Assembly: GCF_009799925.1 (NCBI RefSeq)
Contig: NZ_WELK01000006.1
Location: forward strand, 62,001-126,000
Length of the DNA stretch: 64,000 nucleotides
Source: Pseudomonas sp. R-28-1W-6
Lineage (GTDB): Bacteria > Pseudomonadota > Gammaproteobacteria > Pseudomonadales > Pseudomonadaceae
Direction: 5' to 3'
A program made the position numbers and the translations under genes. The notes under the pieces are model-generated. The model did no database searches. It was given only the letters and a program-made list of their open reading frames with translations, and was not told where the DNA came from. Below are positions 35,910 to 43,965 of this stretch, piece after piece. How positions within the stretch are numbered: the stretch's first letter is position 1; the number at the start of each line of letters is the position of its first letter.

Positions 35910-36533
35910 ATGAGCATTACAAGGAAAGCTGTACCCCTGTTGTTGGCAAGCGGCCTGTTGACTGGTTGCTCCGGCCTGCAGAAAACCGATTGGCCTACCT
36001 GCGCGGCCGTTGGCGGTGTGGGTGGCGCTGCTCTGGGTGCGATCGAAAGCTCTAGCTGGGCGGGCGGTGGTGCTGTGCTTGGTGCGGGCATGGCCGCGGC
36101 GTACTGCTGGGTGCATGGCGCCGAAGAGCAGGTAGCCGTAGTCGAGGAAACCGTGGTCGAGGAAACCGTGGCCGAGCCTGCCGAACCGGTGCGTGTCGAG
36201 CTGGACGTGAAATTCGACTTCGACAAGGCCGCCGTCAAGGAAGAAAGCCAAGGCGATATCAAGGCCCTGGCCGACTTCATGAGCCAGTACCCGCAGACCA
36301 CCACCGTGGTTGAAGGGCACACTGACTCCGTGGGTACCGATGCCTACAACCAGGGTCTGTCCGAGCGTCGTGCCAATGCCGTGCGTGACGTGCTGGTCAA
36401 CCAGTACGGTCTGTCGCCGGATCGCGTCAATGCTGCCGGTTATGGCGAGAGCCGCCCGGTTGCCGACAACGCCACCAGTGACGGTCGCGCCATCAACCGC
36501 CGCGTTGAGGCCGAGGTCGAAGCACGTCCCTGA
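35910..36533 (+). CDS. OmpA family lipoprotein, first of a tandem pair
   Basis: 207 residues. Lipoprotein signal MSITRKAVPLLLASGLLTGC, a glycine-zipper-like hydrophobic segment (GGVGGAALGAIESSSWAGGG), an acidic repeat EETVVEETVAEPAE, then a peptidoglycan-binding OmpA domain (VKFDFDKAAVKEE, VEGHTDSVGTDAYNQGLSER, GYGESRPVADN). It would link the outer membrane to peptidoglycan. The ATG at 35910 has AGGAGAGC upstream. A paralogue follows 122 bases later, nearly identical across the OmpA core. Confidence 0.93.
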   Translation: MSITRKAVPLLLASGLLTGCSGLQKTDWPTCAAVGGVGGAALGAIESSSWAGGGAVLGAGMAAAYCWVHGAEEQVAVVEETVVEETVAEPAEPVRVELDVKFDFDKAAVKEESQGDIKALADFMSQYPQTTTVVEGHTDSVGTDAYNQGLSERRANAVRDVLVNQYGLSPDRVNAAGYGESRPVADNATSDGRAINRRVEAEVEARP

Positions 36534-36556
36534 TGATCCCTTCCTCTTGCCTGTGT

Positions 36557-36574
36557 TCACTGATGTGTCAGTGA
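36557..36574. repeat. Small inverted repeat after the first OmpA gene
   Basis: TCACTGA (36557-36563) and TCAGTGA (36568-36574) form a 7-bp stem with loop TGTG, 24 bases after the stop codon. No T run follows, so it is a weak terminator candidate at best. Confidence 0.45.
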
Positions 36575-36609
36575 CCGCCGGCTTGTACACTTAGGGGGAC
36601 GGGTCTTTA

Positions 36610-36646
36610 CTCCTGTGTTACCGGTAATCAACCGGTGACACAGGAG
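36610..36646 (+). promoter_or_regulatory. Hairpin enclosing the ribosome binding site of the second OmpA gene
   Basis: CTCCTGTGTTACCGGT (36610-36625), loop AATCA, ACCGGTGACACAGGAG (36631-36646) forms a 16-bp stem in RNA with a single G-U pair. Its 3' arm contains CAGGAG, the ribosome binding site for the ATG at 36656. Folding would hide that site. It could be an RNA thermometer, a protein-bound operator or an end-of-transcript hairpin. The inverted repeat is seen; its role is inferred. Confidence 0.6.
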
Positions 36647-36655
36647 ATCACCGCC

Positions 36656-37390
36656 ATGAGAACAAGACTCTCAAGGGCTGCAGTACCCCTTCTCTTGGTC
36701 AGCAGTGTTCTTTCTGGTTGCGTCACGACTTCCAGTACGGGAGATGCGCCGCTCAACCAAGGGAACTGGCCCATTTGTACGGCGATTGGCGGCCTGGCCG
36801 GCGGCGGTCTTGGCGCAATCGAGAGTTCAGCCTGGGCAGCAGGCGGTGCGGTGGCCGGTGCGGTCATCGGAACCCTGGTGTGCTATGCCCAAGATGGTGA
36901 CGCAGACGGCGATGGCGTATTCGACCGGCGTGACCGTTGCCCCGATACCCCAGCCAATACCCCGGTTAGCCACAACGGCTGCCCGCTGCCGGTCTATCCG
37001 AGCGGCGAGGAACCCGTTGCGCCGGTTGTCGAGGCGAGCGAAGCGGTGCGCGTCGAGTTGGACGTGAAGTTCGACTTCGACAAGTCCGTGGTCAAGGAAG
37101 GCAGCTTCGCCGACATCCAGAGCCTGGCCGACTTCATGAAGCAATACCCGCAAACCTCCACCGTGGTTGAGGGGCACACCGATTCTGTCGGTACCGATGC
37201 CTACAACCAGGGCTTGTCCGAACGCCGTGCCAATGCCGTGCGCGATGTGCTGGTCAACCAGTACGGGGTGGAGAGTGGTCGGGTGTCGTCCGTGGGGCAT
37301 GGCGAGTCGCAGCCGGTTGCCGACAACAATACCGATGAGGGGCGAGCCATCAATCGTCGGGTAGAGGCCGCGGTTGAGGCGCAACCCTAG
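36656..37390 (+). CDS. OmpA family lipoprotein with thrombospondin type 3-like Ca-binding segment
   Basis: 244 residues, a paralogue of the preceding gene. Lipobox VLSGC; the same glycine-rich segment (GGLAGGGLGAIESSAWAAGG); then an insertion absent from the first copy, DGDADGDGVFDRRDRCPDTP with AspxAspxAsp-type repeats, which usually binds calcium; then the OmpA domain VKFDFDKSVVKEG, VEGHTDSVGTDAYNQGLSER, GHGESQPVADN. The copy appears to have arisen by gene duplication. Flanking hairpins at 36610 and 37420 share a related sequence. Confidence 0.93.
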   Translation: MRTRLSRAAVPLLLVSSVLSGCVTTSSTGDAPLNQGNWPICTAIGGLAGGGLGAIESSAWAAGGAVAGAVIGTLVCYAQDGDADGDGVFDRRDRCPDTPANTPVSHNGCPLPVYPSGEEPVAPVVEASEAVRVELDVKFDFDKSVVKEGSFADIQSLADFMKQYPQTSTVVEGHTDSVGTDAYNQGLSERRANAVRDVLVNQYGVESGRVSSVGHGESQPVADNNTDEGRAINRRVEAAVEAQP

Positions 37391-37419
37391 CCAGCGTCAG
37401 GCGTGTGCAGCACGCTGCT

Positions 37420-37450
37420 CCCGTGTCACCTGCGTTGCGGGTGACACGGG
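37420..37450. terminator. Hairpin between convergent OmpA and CopD-family genes
   Basis: CCCGTGTCACC (37420-37430) and GGTGACACGGG (37440-37450) form a perfect 11-bp stem with a 9-base loop, 29 bases after the OmpA stop. Its arm resembles that of the hairpin at 36610 (CTCC-T/C-GTGT-T/C-ACC). It has no clear T run. Confidence 0.55.
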
Positions 37451-37539
37451 GATCCCCTTCATTTTCATTCGCCCTCGATCGGGCTCGGCAGCCCTGCTGC
37501 ATAGGCTCCGCTCCTCGTCGGGCGGTGTCAGGTTCTGTT

Positions 37540-38004
37540 TCAGAGTGTCGGTCGCAGACCGGCGATTGCCACCAGGCCCAGGCCGATCAGCAGGTTGATG
37601 CCCACCAGTTTGCGGATGCGCCCCAATGCTGCGCCACCGTTCGGCCAGTCCTGCGCGGCGATGGCGCGGCGCAGGACTGGCAACTGGAGGAACTGGATGC
37701 GCAAAAACAGCGCGAGCATGACGAGATACAGGCCGATCATGATGTGCACATAGCGCGGCGCAGTCTCGAAGCCGGCGAAGCGCAGGTGCAGCAGGCCCAT
37801 GCCGGATACCGGCAACAGCAGCACGGCGAGCCACACCCACTGGAAGAAACGGCGGAATACCTCGGCCCACAAAGTCAGGCGTGCCGGCGCCTCGAGCACG
37901 CCGACGGCGGCGGGGCGGAGGATCATCCAGGCGAAGAACATGCCGCCGACCCAGATCAGGGCGGCCAGCAGGTGCAGGGTGTAAACGGCGGCGAAGGCGG
38001 TCAT
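37540..38004 (-). CDS. CopD family integral membrane protein
   Basis: 154 residues with four hydrophobic helices (about 5-28, 50-70, 80-102, 130-150). The pattern HLLAALIWVGGMFFAWMIL, followed by LPVSGMGLLHLRF and APRYVHIMIGLYLVM with conserved His residues, matches the CopD domain of copper-resistance and other inner membrane proteins. A role in copper or haem handling is possible for the family but not shown. The ATG at 38004 is the natural start. It is divergent from dinG. Confidence 0.85.
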   Translation of the reverse strand: MTAFAAVYTLHLLAALIWVGGMFFAWMILRPAAVGVLEAPARLTLWAEVFRRFFQWVWLAVLLLPVSGMGLLHLRFAGFETAPRYVHIMIGLYLVMLALFLRIQFLQLPVLRRAIAAQDWPNGGAALGRIRKLVGINLLIGLGLVAIAGLRPTL

Positions 38005-38097
38005 CGGGTTCTCCGTATCAGGGGCGGTTAAGCATGGCGCGGCATCATAACCTGCCGGTAAACTACTGAGAATTTATCCAGTCTCTATTGCGCGCCC

Positions 38098-40242
38098 ATG
38101 CTCAGTCCCGAACTCAAGTCCCAGATCCAGGGCGCTTACAGCCGTTTCCTCGAGGCCAAGAGCCTCAAGCCGCGCTATGGCCAGCGCCTGATGATCGCCG
38201 AGATCGCCAAGGTGCTGGGCACCATTCAGCACAACGACGAAGGCCAGCGTGATGGCGAAGCCGCCGTGGTGGCGGTGGAGGCGGGCACCGGTACCGGCAA
38301 GACCGTGGCCTATGCCCTGGCCTCGATTCCCATCGCCAAGGCCGCCGGCAAGCGCCTGGTGATCGCCACCGCGACCGTGGCGCTGCAGGAACAGATCGTG
38401 CACAAGGATCTGCCGGACCTGCTGCGCAACAGCGGCCTCAACTTCAGCTTCGCCCTGGCCAAGGGCCGTGGCCGCTACCTGTGCCTGTCCAAGCTCGACA
38501 TGCTGCTGCAGGAAGGCGAGGCCCAGGGCGCCACCGCGCAGATGTTCGCCGAAGAAGGTTTCCGCCTGGACGTCGACGAGAGCAGCCAGAAGCTGTTTAC
38601 CGGGATGATCGAGAAACTTGCCGGCAACCGCTGGGACGGCGATCGCGACAGCTGGAGCGAGGAGCTCGACGATGCGGTGTGGAGCCGCCTGACCACCGAC
38701 CACAGCCAGTGCACCAACCGCCATTGCCCGAACTTCGGCCAGTGCGCCTTCTACAAGGCGCGCGAGGGCATGACCAAGGTCGACGTGATCGTCACCAACC
38801 ACGACATGGTGCTGGCCGACCTGGCTCTGGGCGGCGGCGCGGTACTACCCGATCCACGGGAAACCCTCTACGTATTCGACGAGGGCCACCACCTGCCGGA
38901 CAAGGCCATCGGTCACTTCGCCCACTTCACCCGCTTGCGCAGCACCGCCGACTGGCTCGGCCAGGTGGAAAAGAACCTGACCAAGCTGCTGGCGCAGAAT
39001 CCGCTGCCCGGCGACCTCGGTATGCTGATCGAGAAAGTGCCGGAGATGGCAAGGGAGCTCAGGACGCAGCAGCAATTTATGTTCAGCGCCTGCGAGCAGC
39101 TGGCCGACTTCAAGGCCGGCGAGGACATGGAAGGCCGCGAGCGCCCCCGTCACCGTTTCGTCGGCGGCCTGGTACCCGAGCACCTGCGCGAACTGGGCAT
39201 CGAGCTGAAGAAAGGCTTCTCGCAGCTGACCGACGTGTTCACCCGCCTCACCGAACTGCTCAAGGAAGCCATGGATGGCGAAGGCGCCGTTGGCATCGCC
39301 AGCCACCAGGCCGAGGAGTGGTACCCGCTGTTCGGCAGCCTGCTGGCCCGCGCCCAGGGCAACTGGGAGCTGTGGACCGCCTTTACCGTCGAGGACCCCG
39401 AGGACAGCCCGCCGATGGCGCGCTGGCTGACCCTGGCCGAGAGCGGCGCGCTGTTCGATATCGAGGTCAACGCCAGCCCGATCCTCGCCGCCGAGACCCT
39501 GCGCCGCAACCTGTGGAATGTCGCCTACGGCGCCCTGGTGACCTCGGCTACGCTGACCGCGCTGAACAGTTTCGACCGCTTCCGCATGCGTGCCGGTCTG
39601 CCCAAGGCAGCGGTCACCGCGGTGGTGCCCAGCCCCTTCCTGCATGCCGATGCCGGCGTGCTCAAGGTGCCCGACCTCAAGGCCGACCCGCGCGATGCGG
39701 CGGCGCATACCGCGGCCATCATCCGCGACCTGGCCAGCCTGGTGGCCGGCTCGCGCGGCACCCTGGTGCTGTTCTCCTCGCGCAAGCAGATGCAGGACGT
39801 GTTCGACGGCCTCGACCGCGACTGGCGCAAGCGCGTGCTGATCCAGGGCAACCTGTCCAAGCAGGAAACGCTGAACAAGCACAAGGCGCGGGTCGACGAC
39901 GGCGAGGAGAGCGTGCTGTTCGGCCTGGCCAGCTTCGCCGAAGGCGTCGACCTGCCCGGTGCCTATTGCGAGCACGTGGTGATCGCCAAGATTCCCTTCG
40001 CCGTGCCGGACGACCCGGTGGAGGCGGCGCTGGCCGAGTGGATCGAGGCGCGCGGCGGCAACCCGTTCATGGAAATCGCCGTGCCGGATGCCTCGCTCAA
40101 GCTGGTGCAGGCCTGCGGCCGCCTGCTGCGCACTGAAGAGGATCGCGGCACCATTACTCTGCTGGACCGGCGCGTGGTCACCCAGCGCTATGGCAAGGCG
40201 ATCCTCAATGCCTTGCCGCCCTTTCGCCGGGAAATCAGCTAA
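38098..40242 (+). CDS. dinG: ATP-dependent DNA helicase DinG
   Basis: 714-residue XPD-like 5' to 3' superfamily 2 helicase that unwinds R-loops and other structures during replication stress. Walker A VEAGTGTGKTVAYAL; DEAH box VFDEGHHLPDKA; four Cys of the iron-sulphur cluster in GRGRYLC and the QCTNRHCPNFGQC segment; C-terminal motifs GTLVLFSSRKQMQ, GLASFAEGVDLPG and QACGRLLRTEEDRG (Arg finger). Full length compared with E. coli DinG. The in-frame start ATG follows TATTGCGCGCCC without a strong ribosome binding site. Confidence 0.96.
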   Translation: MLSPELKSQIQGAYSRFLEAKSLKPRYGQRLMIAEIAKVLGTIQHNDEGQRDGEAAVVAVEAGTGTGKTVAYALASIPIAKAAGKRLVIATATVALQEQIVHKDLPDLLRNSGLNFSFALAKGRGRYLCLSKLDMLLQEGEAQGATAQMFAEEGFRLDVDESSQKLFTGMIEKLAGNRWDGDRDSWSEELDDAVWSRLTTDHSQCTNRHCPNFGQCAFYKAREGMTKVDVIVTNHDMVLADLALGGGAVLPDPRETLYVFDEGHHLPDKAIGHFAHFTRLRSTADWLGQVEKNLTKLLAQNPLPGDLGMLIEKVPEMARELRTQQQFMFSACEQLADFKAGEDMEGRERPRHRFVGGLVPEHLRELGIELKKGFSQLTDVFTRLTELLKEAMDGEGAVGIASHQAEEWYPLFGSLLARAQGNWELWTAFTVEDPEDSPPMARWLTLAESGALFDIEVNASPILAAETLRRNLWNVAYGALVTSATLTALNSFDRFRMRAGLPKAAVTAVVPSPFLHADAGVLKVPDLKADPRDAAAHTAAIIRDLASLVAGSRGTLVLFSSRKQMQDVFDGLDRDWRKRVLIQGNLSKQETLNKHKARVDDGEESVLFGLASFAEGVDLPGAYCEHVVIAKIPFAVPDDPVEAALAEWIEARGGNPFMEIAVPDASLKLVQACGRLLRTEEDRGTITLLDRRVVTQRYGKAILNALPPFRREIS

Positions 40243-40266
40243 CCCCATCGCCTAGGAGAAAGCTCA

Positions 40267-41103
40267 GTGCCCGAGCTTTGCGGTTCCATTCTGATCACCG
40301 GTTGCTCCACGGGCATCGGTTATGCCACCGCCGTGGCCTGCCGCGCCGCGGGTTGGCGGGTCTTCGCCTCGGCGCGGCACGCCGTGGATGTCGCCCGCCT
40401 GCAGGCCGAGGGCTTCAATGCCGTCCAGCTCGACCTGAGCGACCCGGCCAGCATCCACAGCGCGCTGGCGGCGGTGCTGGCGCAGACCGACGGCCGCCTC
40501 GATGCCCTGTTCAACAACGGCGGCTACGGCCAGCCCGGCGCCATCGAGGACCTGCCGCGGGCTGCCTGGCGCGAGCAGTTCGAGATCAATGTGTTCGGCC
40601 CGGCCGAGCTGACCGCCGCGGTGCTGCCGGTGATGCGCCGCCAGGGGCACGGCCGCATCCTGTTCAACAGCTCGGTGCTGGGCTATGCCGCCTTGCCGTT
40701 GCGCGGCGCCTACAACGCCTCCAAGTTCGCCATCGAAGGCCTGGTCGATACCCTGCGCCTGGAACTCACCGGCAGCGCCATCGAGGCCGTATTGATCGAG
40801 CCCGGCCCGATCATCGCGCGCTTTCGCGCCAACAGCCTGCTGGCCCTGCGCAAGCATGTGGATACCAGCCAGGGCGTGCATGTCGCGGCCTACGCGCAGA
40901 TGGAAGAACGCCTGGCCAGGGAGGGCGCGGCAGTCAAGTACACCCTGCCGGCCCAGGCGGTGGCCGAGGTGGTGCTGCAGGCCTTGCACAGCCGCGTGCC
41001 GCGCATCCGCTACCCGGTGACGGTGCCGGCCAAGCTGTTCCGCGTACTCAATCGCCTGCTGCCGGATCGCTGGCTCGACCGCATGAAGCGCTCGACCATC
41101 TAG
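40267..41103 (+). CDS. Short-chain dehydrogenase/reductase
   Basis: 278-residue classical SDR with the TGCSTGIGYATA cofactor motif (TGxxxGIG), NNGGYGQ, Ser of FNSSVLGYAAL and the catalytic YNASKFAIEG (Tyr and Lys). The C-terminal tail (RLLPDRWLDRMKRSTI) is basic and hydrophobic, as in SDRs of the glucose/ribitol or dihydroxyacetone-phosphate-reductase-like group acting on membrane or lipid substrates. Start GTG at 40267, with AGGAGA 8 bases upstream. It follows dinG by 24 bases; from memory this order is conserved with P. aeruginosa. Confidence 0.9.
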   Translation: MPELCGSILITGCSTGIGYATAVACRAAGWRVFASARHAVDVARLQAEGFNAVQLDLSDPASIHSALAAVLAQTDGRLDALFNNGGYGQPGAIEDLPRAAWREQFEINVFGPAELTAAVLPVMRRQGHGRILFNSSVLGYAALPLRGAYNASKFAIEGLVDTLRLELTGSAIEAVLIEPGPIIARFRANSLLALRKHVDTSQGVHVAAYAQMEERLAREGAAVKYTLPAQAVAEVVLQALHSRVPRIRYPVTVPAKLFRVLNRLLPDRWLDRMKRSTI

Positions 41104-41208
41104 ATCTGCGTCGGGCGTGATCTGCTGCAAGCCGGCGCTCGCCGAGGGCTGCTACTCTGGCCGCGAAGTGAGTGATCTATTGGCTGCGCTGGCAGCCCAG
41201 GAGCAAGG

Positions 41209-42231
41209 ATGAACCTGAATGAACTGGCCGCGCGCACGGCCCTGGTACTGGAAACCAACAACCTGCGCGGCGGCGCCGACCTGCAGCGGGTGGCCGCCAG
41301 CCTCGGCCGCCTGTTCCAGCACCTGAAGGGGCAAAGCCTGGCACTGACGCAGCTGGCCCAGGTGGTGGTGACCCATGACGGCCTGCCCGATGCCGTGTGC
41401 GAGGAACTGGCCCGGGCCGCCGGCCTGTCCCTGCAGTTCGTCCCGATCGAGGCGCAGACCGGCTACTACGCGGCGAAGAACCTCGGTTTTGCCGCGGTGC
41501 AGGGCGAGCGTTGCGATCACGTGGTGTTCGCCGACGCCGACTGCATTCCGGCCGCCGACTGGCTGGAGCAACTGCTCCTGCCGCTGTGCGCCGAGCAACC
41601 GCCGGCGGTGGTGGCCGGGCGCACCAGTTACAGCAGCAGTCTGGCCGGCACGGCGCTGACCACCATCGACTTCATGTACTTCCCCAGCCCGCTGGCCGCC
41701 GGCGCCACGCGCAACTTCTACGCCAACAACGTGGTGTTCCGCCGCGAGGTGTTCGCCGAGCATGCCTATCAGGCCCTGGACGGCTTGTATCGCGCCCATT
41801 GCCAGGTACTCGGCCTCAACCTGCAGGCCGCCGGTATCGCCCTGCACTATGCCGCGGCGGCGCATACCGAGCACCGTCTGCCGGATACGCGCGGCGAGGC
41901 GCTCAAGCTGCGCTGGATGCGTGGCCAGGACTCGGTCGGCCTGACCCCCTACCTGCTGCGCGCCTACCTGCCGCAACGCCTGCAGTGGCTGGCCCGCAGC
42001 GGTCCGCTGGCGCCGCTGGGCATCCTCCTGGCGCGCCTGTACTGCAGCCAGTGCGCGCTCAATCACCAGGACCTGCCGGCCCTGCATGGCCTGCGTGGGC
42101 TGGGCGCCCGGGGCCTGATCCTGGCGTTCTCCCTGGTCGACATGGCGGGTGCGCTGGCACGCGGCGTCGGCATCAACACCCTGGGCCGCACGGTGGCCGA
42201 TGCCCAGGCGCTGTCCTATCACCGGGCCTGA
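41209..42231 (+). CDS. Family 2 glycosyltransferase
   Basis: 340 residues. The GT-A nucleotide-sugar site is HVVFADADCIPAADWLEQL (D-x-D-type DADC), preceded by a Rossmann-like start with VVVTHDGLPDAV. NFYANNVVFRREVFAEH and the LKLRWMRGQDSVG segment are usual for acceptor binding. C-terminal hydrophobic segments (LAPLGILLARLY, LILAFSLVDMAGALA) suggest membrane association. The sugar donor and acceptor are unknown. It heads a tight group with the genes at 42260, 43252 and 43965. Confidence 0.88.
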   Translation: MNLNELAARTALVLETNNLRGGADLQRVAASLGRLFQHLKGQSLALTQLAQVVVTHDGLPDAVCEELARAAGLSLQFVPIEAQTGYYAAKNLGFAAVQGERCDHVVFADADCIPAADWLEQLLLPLCAEQPPAVVAGRTSYSSSLAGTALTTIDFMYFPSPLAAGATRNFYANNVVFRREVFAEHAYQALDGLYRAHCQVLGLNLQAAGIALHYAAAAHTEHRLPDTRGEALKLRWMRGQDSVGLTPYLLRAYLPQRLQWLARSGPLAPLGILLARLYCSQCALNHQDLPALHGLRGLGARGLILAFSLVDMAGALARGVGINTLGRTVADAQALSYHRA

Positions 42232-42259
42232 GCGCCCCTGGCTAACGGAAGGGATTACC

Positions 42260-43255
42260 GTGAACGCAGCGTCTACCTCTCGACTTGTTTCCTCCCATCT
42301 GGCCGTGCTGCTGGCCCTGGGCCTGGGCAGCGGCATCACCCAGGCCGAGGAGTTCGGCGGCCGCGGCGTGTTCCCGTTCGCCAGCGCCAGCGGTTGCCCC
42401 CTGGCCACCGCTGCCGCGCCGCTGAGCGACTGCAACCGCATCGCCCTGGACGATGGTCACACCCGCGCGCGGCTGGACAGCGCCAGCAAGACCCTGGTGC
42501 TGCGCAACGGCCAGGATTACCCCGATGAGACCGTCATCGCCGATGTGCTGCTGCATGGCCGGGCGCGGGCGCAGAATGGCCAGACGGTGCCGGTCAGCCT
42601 GCATCTGCTGATCAGCAAGGAGGGCCAGGAATGGAGCACCAGCCTGCACGCCCATGCACCGGTGACGGGCGATCTGAGCGAGGTGCAGGTCGATCTCTAT
42701 CAGGTGCAGGCCGACGTGGCGGGCAAGCGTCAATCCCTGCTGCAGCCGGATCACGCCCTGCAGGTGCTGACCTCGCCCTCGACTGCGGCGCGGCTGGCCA
42801 AGCAGTTCGTTCAGGTGCGCGACAACCGGGTCGAGGCGGCCAGGGCCGAGTATGCCGACATCACCATTGCCCTGGGCGTGGGGCCGGCCGCACTGCCGGC
42901 GTTGCGCGCCAGCCTGCATGTGCCGGGCGGCCATGCCGACCTGGCCAAGACCCTGCAGGGCGGCAGCTGGACCCTGGAGCTGCAGGCCTTGCGCAGCCGC
43001 CTGCCGCTGTCGGTGATCCGGCGCGACCTGTTTCTCTTCGGCCTGGAGCGGGTCGAGCTGCTGCAGCCCCTGCAGGCCGAGGGCTTCGCCAAGTACGACA
43101 AGCTGCTGCTCGGCGCGCGGGAGGGCAAGGGCTACCTGAGCTATCGCGGCCAGCGGATCGACTATCCGCAAGCCGGCGCGGCGGCCCAGGCATTTCTCCA
43201 GGACAGCTTCATCGGCCTGATCCTCGGCGCCCAGCAGCACGACGCGGCGCCATGA
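42260..43255 (+). CDS. Exported protein of unknown function
   Basis: 331 residues, not recognised. The N-terminus is a signal peptide (basic start, LLALGLGSGITQAEE cleavage), two Cys near 46 and 57 may form a disulphide, and the chain is rich in beta-strand-like alternations (VIADVLLHGRARAQNGQTVP, VQADVAGKRQSLLQPD). Start GTG at 42260 with GGAAGGGA upstream. It sits 28 bases after the glycosyltransferase and overlaps the ferritin-like gene by ATGA. A periplasmic companion of the glycosylation genes is inferred from position only. Confidence 0.72.
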   Translation: MNAASTSRLVSSHLAVLLALGLGSGITQAEEFGGRGVFPFASASGCPLATAAAPLSDCNRIALDDGHTRARLDSASKTLVLRNGQDYPDETVIADVLLHGRARAQNGQTVPVSLHLLISKEGQEWSTSLHAHAPVTGDLSEVQVDLYQVQADVAGKRQSLLQPDHALQVLTSPSTAARLAKQFVQVRDNRVEAARAEYADITIALGVGPAALPALRASLHVPGGHADLAKTLQGGSWTLELQALRSRLPLSVIRRDLFLFGLERVELLQPLQAEGFAKYDKLLLGAREGKGYLSYRGQRIDYPQAGAAAQAFLQDSFIGLILGAQQHDAAP

Positions 43256-43965
43256 GTGTCGTGCCCCTGGCCCTGTTCGCCGCGCCGCAACTGCGCGGCT
43301 GGCCGCGCCTGCAGGCCTTCCTGGTCGACCGCATCAAGCGTGCCGCCCTGCGCCAGCTGCATGCCAGCCGCGCCGGCGAGCTGCTGTTGCTGCGCATCTA
43401 CCTGATCGGCGAAGAGGCGACCGAGAAGACCCTGCAGCATGAGCTGCTGGCCAATCCGCCGGCCTGGCTGGAGCGCCAGGTGCGCCAGCACCTGCTGGAA
43501 GAGCAGGAGCACAGCGCGCTGTTCGCCGCGGCCCTGCGTGAACGCGGCATGCAGCCGCCCAGCGCGCCGCGTCCCGATCGCCTGAGTCAGGCCAAGATCC
43601 GCCGCTGGCAGCGCATTGCTCGCCGCCATGCCGCGCATTTCCAGCAGGGCCTGCTGGTGCCGGCCTATGCCATCGGCCTGTGCGCCGAGCAGATGGCCGA
43701 GAGGGTACTAAGCCGCCACTGCGCGGTGCTGCCGGCCGAACATCCGCTGCAGGGCCTGCTCGGCCGCGTGCTCAACGACGAACGCAAGCATGTGCGCCTG
43801 TGCATGCGCACCCTCGGCCTGAGCGTGGCCGAGCATGAGCTGCCGCACCTGCAGCAGCTGCTGGCCGAGGCTCGCGCGGTGGACCGCGCCTGGGGCGTCA
43901 GCGGCGCTGTGGGCCTGTACCTGGTCGGCGTCGCCTTGCGCCTGCGCGCCGGTTGGCGCCGCTGA
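43252..43965 (+). CDS. Ferritin-like (diiron-type) protein of unknown role
   Basis: 237 residues. Four-helix-bundle pattern with acidic/His metal motifs in order: IGEEATEKTLQHE (about 47), LLEEQEHSALFAA (E-x-x-H, about 84), LCAEQMAERVL (about 142) and NDERKHVRLCM (E-x-x-H, about 176). This matches ferritin-like oxygenases (MiaE or AurF-like) more than ferritin storage cages. The C-terminus is hydrophobic (GVSGAVGLYLVGVALRL), suggesting a membrane anchor. Overlaps both neighbours: ATGA at its start and TGATG at its end. It may oxidise or desaturate the substrate of the neighbouring glycosyltransferases, which is inference. Confidence 0.75.
   Translation: MSVVPLALFAAPQLRGWPRLQAFLVDRIKRAALRQLHASRAGELLLLRIYLIGEEATEKTLQHELLANPPAWLERQVRQHLLEEQEHSALFAAALRERGMQPPSAPRPDRLSQAKIRRWQRIARRHAAHFQQGLLVPAYAIGLCAEQMAERVLSRHCAVLPAEHPLQGLLGRVLNDERKHVRLCMRTLGLSVAEHELPHLQQLLAEARAVDRAWGVSGAVGLYLVGVALRLRAGWRR

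Noticed and set aside
38845..40248. 467-codon open frame opposite dinG
   Set aside because: Antisense of dinG with no recognisable domain; dinG motifs are intact.
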